From Ciona savignyi (lineage: Eukaryota; Chordata; Ascidiacea; Phlebobranchia; Cionidae): 64,000 nucleotides of DNA. Under the pieces are notes generated by a model. That model was not told the DNA's origin, made no database searches, and saw nothing but the letters and a program-made list of their open reading frames with translations. The position numbers and the translations under genes were made by a program. Below are positions 61,813-64,000 of this stretch, in pieces. Within the stretch, counting starts at the first letter, position 1, and each line of letters starts with the position of its first letter. The stretch spans positions 327,429 through 391,428 of the forward strand of contig CH003075.1 of assembly GCA_000149265.1 (NCBI GenBank). The letters run 5' to 3'.

Positions 61813-63106
61813 CAAAATCTGCAATACGTAACAAGATTACATAATCCGCTAATCGCCGTACAATACGTAAAGGTTACATACCAATAAAATATGGGGAAAC
61901 AAAAACAAATGCCTATTGTATTTATTTACGGCGAATAACAACAAAATCATATGAATAACTTGCTTGATATGCATCTGGTCACTGTCGCATCGCAACAACA
62001 AAACCAAATTAATATACAGACCTTTTAATTTACTCTGAACAAAACTACTTCTGCGTACATAATGACTTGCAGAATACAAACTTGTTGCTGGTTTGTCTTG
62101 TCATGGTGGTGCTGCCGCAATATGACCACCAACGCGCAAAATAACTTATAGAAAACACAGCCTTTTTCTTCAAGCAACTGTCGGCCTTATTAAACAAAAT
62201 AATCTAAATAACCATAATTCAGCTCTAAAGCTGTTAAATTTATAAACGAAAACCTTTAGTATTTATTTTTAATCATTGCGTGCAAGCTTAACGCGTGGAA
62301 TGTTTAAAATAAGATTTGATTGTGATCGAGACAGCGATGATTGACAATGGCGTCATGACAGTGCAGATTTTTTCGAACCTGTATAGTTTATTTTTTGACC
62401 AGGCCATTTCTGATATCTAAAATTTATTAAACGAGAATCATTGCTATAACCAAACATTTAAAAACAACACAAAAAGTTACAATACCATACATTTTATGTG
62501 CAAATTATAGTAATTGTTACCGCTTACTGGTGATTAGTAATGAATTAAAACAGCAGTGAAACCTGCTTATTAGGACGCAATGCGACCTGACGCATTTATC
62601 GCCATTTGGCCAACAGTAAATTTAACAGGTAAAGTATATTATTGTAGTACCTTTTTTCTCCGAATTCGGACGGCGCTATTTTTAAGATAACATTTTGTTA
62701 ACAGTTCCATAAAAAACAGGTTTCACAGCAATAAAAAAGTGTTGTTTCATCAAAAAATAACTGGTAATTATACCACCACACTAAAACTATTCACAAAATT
62801 CTTTGCTTTTAAACTACACAAAAACAACAGTAAACATATACATGTCAGAACACAATGCAAGAATTGTTGGAAAATATTGCTCTATTTTTAGACAAGTGAA
62901 TGCACTGCGCTTGGTCAAATTTTGCAGTACAATATTACAATATGCAGAGTATATTTTTGGCTTGTGCTTTTTGCGTAAGTAAAACAAACTTCTATTCGGA
63001 ACGGTGGGGTAAAATCTAATGGAAATCAATATAGTAATTCAGAACATATTTTAAATATTAAAAAAGCTCTTTGTTTAATAAAGATAATAAACTATGGCTT
63101 TTATAT
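61813..63106. other. Intergenic, pirin to the TTC39-like gene
   Basis: About 1.3 kb, with no gene recognised. Contains a short inverted-repeat element at 62554-62728. The pirin promoter or trans-splice acceptor (GTATTGCAG, six bases before the ATG) lies at its left end. Confidence 0.5.
62554..62728. mobile_element. Short inverted-repeat element (MITE-like)
   Basis: GTGAAACCTG at 62556-62565 is repeated inverted (CAGGTTTCAC) at 62717-62726. The interior is non-coding. No clear target duplication, so this call is tentative. Confidence 0.45.
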
Positions 63107-63734
63107 CTAAGTCCTGTTTCTTTCTTTAAGTCGAACTTCTGTTGCATGGATTCGCATTTGTAAACGATTTTCAAAATCATATCCAGAAAAATTCTCCTGT
63201 AAAAGGTTTCTGTTACCTATGACTTAAACAAAACCCAAACATTAATAATACCAAATATTAGTAACATGCGCTATTTAAATCATTTTTAGAATACTTCTGC
63301 CGATAGCACGGAGAAAACAAACTGATATGTTCAAGATTAATGCACCACACTTTTACGTCCATGGTTTAAATTCTATTGACATATCGATCAAATGGATTTA
63401 AAAAATTCAGATATTTGATTAAGTTTGTAGGTATGTGGTATTCTCACGATTGCTTATAACTGTCACCAGCCAGCAACTTTCCAATCCAAAAGGGTAAATG
63501 GTCAGTATTTTATCTCAATCTTTTGGAGACCAGCTAACACAATGTCTTCCTATTATCACTATACAGCATAACAAACATCTTAAAAACAAAACCATTTAAA
63601 TAAAAATGTACCTTGCATTCTTTTAAAAGGTTAAGTCCTCTCTGTTCAGAGGTTGTAGACTCCAGCATAATAACAGAAAGTTCATAACAGGCAAAAGGTG
63701 CAATGTGCCCGTCCTCTATATCAGGTTCAGACAC
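63107..63734 (-). CDS. Probable TTC39-family TPR protein, C-terminal end only
   Basis: Two exons, 63612-63734 and 63107-63196, join in phase to give the last 70 residues of a longer protein whose upstream exons lie beyond the right edge. The visible part reads as a helical repeat: APFACYELSVIMLES, then GLNLLKECKENFSGYDFENR and LQMRIHATEVRLKER before the stop. In TTC39 proteins the C-terminal TPR has a pattern of the form PFA-x-YEL, then GYSLENRLHFRIHAAL, which this matches. Acceptors TTTCTATTCACAG and TTTTACAG and donor GTACAT are acceptable. Another TPR/IML2-type protein remains possible with so little sequence. Confidence 0.62.
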
Positions 63735-64000
63735 CTGTGAATAGAAATATTATGTTTAAGATGGTATGTAAGGCAGATTGATGCAAGTATGGACGTTAGG
63801 AGTAATTTAGTAAAACTTTGTTTATCAGAATTATATATTAAGGCCTGTATTTTCAGGTAAAGGGATAATGCTAATGTTATCATTAAATAAATGTTTCAAG
63901 ATACTACAAATTAAAGTTCATTTGTCAGCAATGAAAAACATATTAATATGCTGATAAAATTAGCTGGGGAATTAATGTCATATAGAAATAAAGAACTGAA

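Overview
The window is animal nuclear DNA: AT-rich, with many short exons flanked by GT/AG introns, tRNA-derived SINEs and short DNA transposons. The gene set, the compact introns, and splice acceptors lying a few bases upstream of several start codons (a hallmark of spliced-leader trans-splicing) suggest a tunicate, most likely an ascidian such as Ciona. That assignment rests on recognition of protein families and repeat style, not on a database search.

Layout, left to right. (1) 1-4749, +: 3' part of an interleukin-1-receptor-like gene (Ig domains, one transmembrane helix, TIR domain). (2) 6388-8263, +: PHF5A, complete in five exons, tail to tail with (3) 9012-17403, -: a TRPV channel of the invertebrate Nanchung/Inactive/OSM-9 type in 15 recognised exons. 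Its N-terminus is missing close to a 100-N assembly gap (17727-17826). (4) 17967-18257, -: an intronless dynein light chain roadblock gene. (5) 22519-26235, +: a two-exon, 345-residue orphan seven-helix protein with class-A-GPCR-like landmarks and an unusually long first intracellular loop. (6) 28489-28561, +: tRNA-Ala(AGC). (7) 36640-42800, +: the visible part of a DUSP8/16-type MAP kinase phosphatase. Its 5' flank (30.0-36.4 kb) is crowded with CRE/ATF-like motifs, and its third visible intron holds a 336-bp tandem array carrying kappa-B-like palindromes. (8) 48893-49907, +: a DDIT4/REDD1-like gene, complete in three exons. (9) 54658-56421, +: a single-exon BDP1 (TFIIIB B'') homologue. (10) 58280-61812, -: pirin, complete in eight exons but with a one-base insertion inside the metal-binding motif. 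(11) 63107 to the right edge, -: the C-terminal two exons of a probable TTC39-family TPR protein.

The genes do not form one pathway. They are housekeeping functions (splicing, dynein, RNA polymerase III, tRNA), sensory or signalling proteins (TRPV, 7TM, Ig-TIR) and stress-signal dampers (MAPK phosphatase, REDD1-like). The gaps between genes hold one SINE family in at least ten copies, several hAT-like elements with clear 8-bp target-site duplications, two copies of another inverted-repeat element, and a fold-back element. I found no CRISPR array, bacterial feature, viral gene or autonomous transposase. Splice coordinates were read by eye; where phase left a choice, this is stated.
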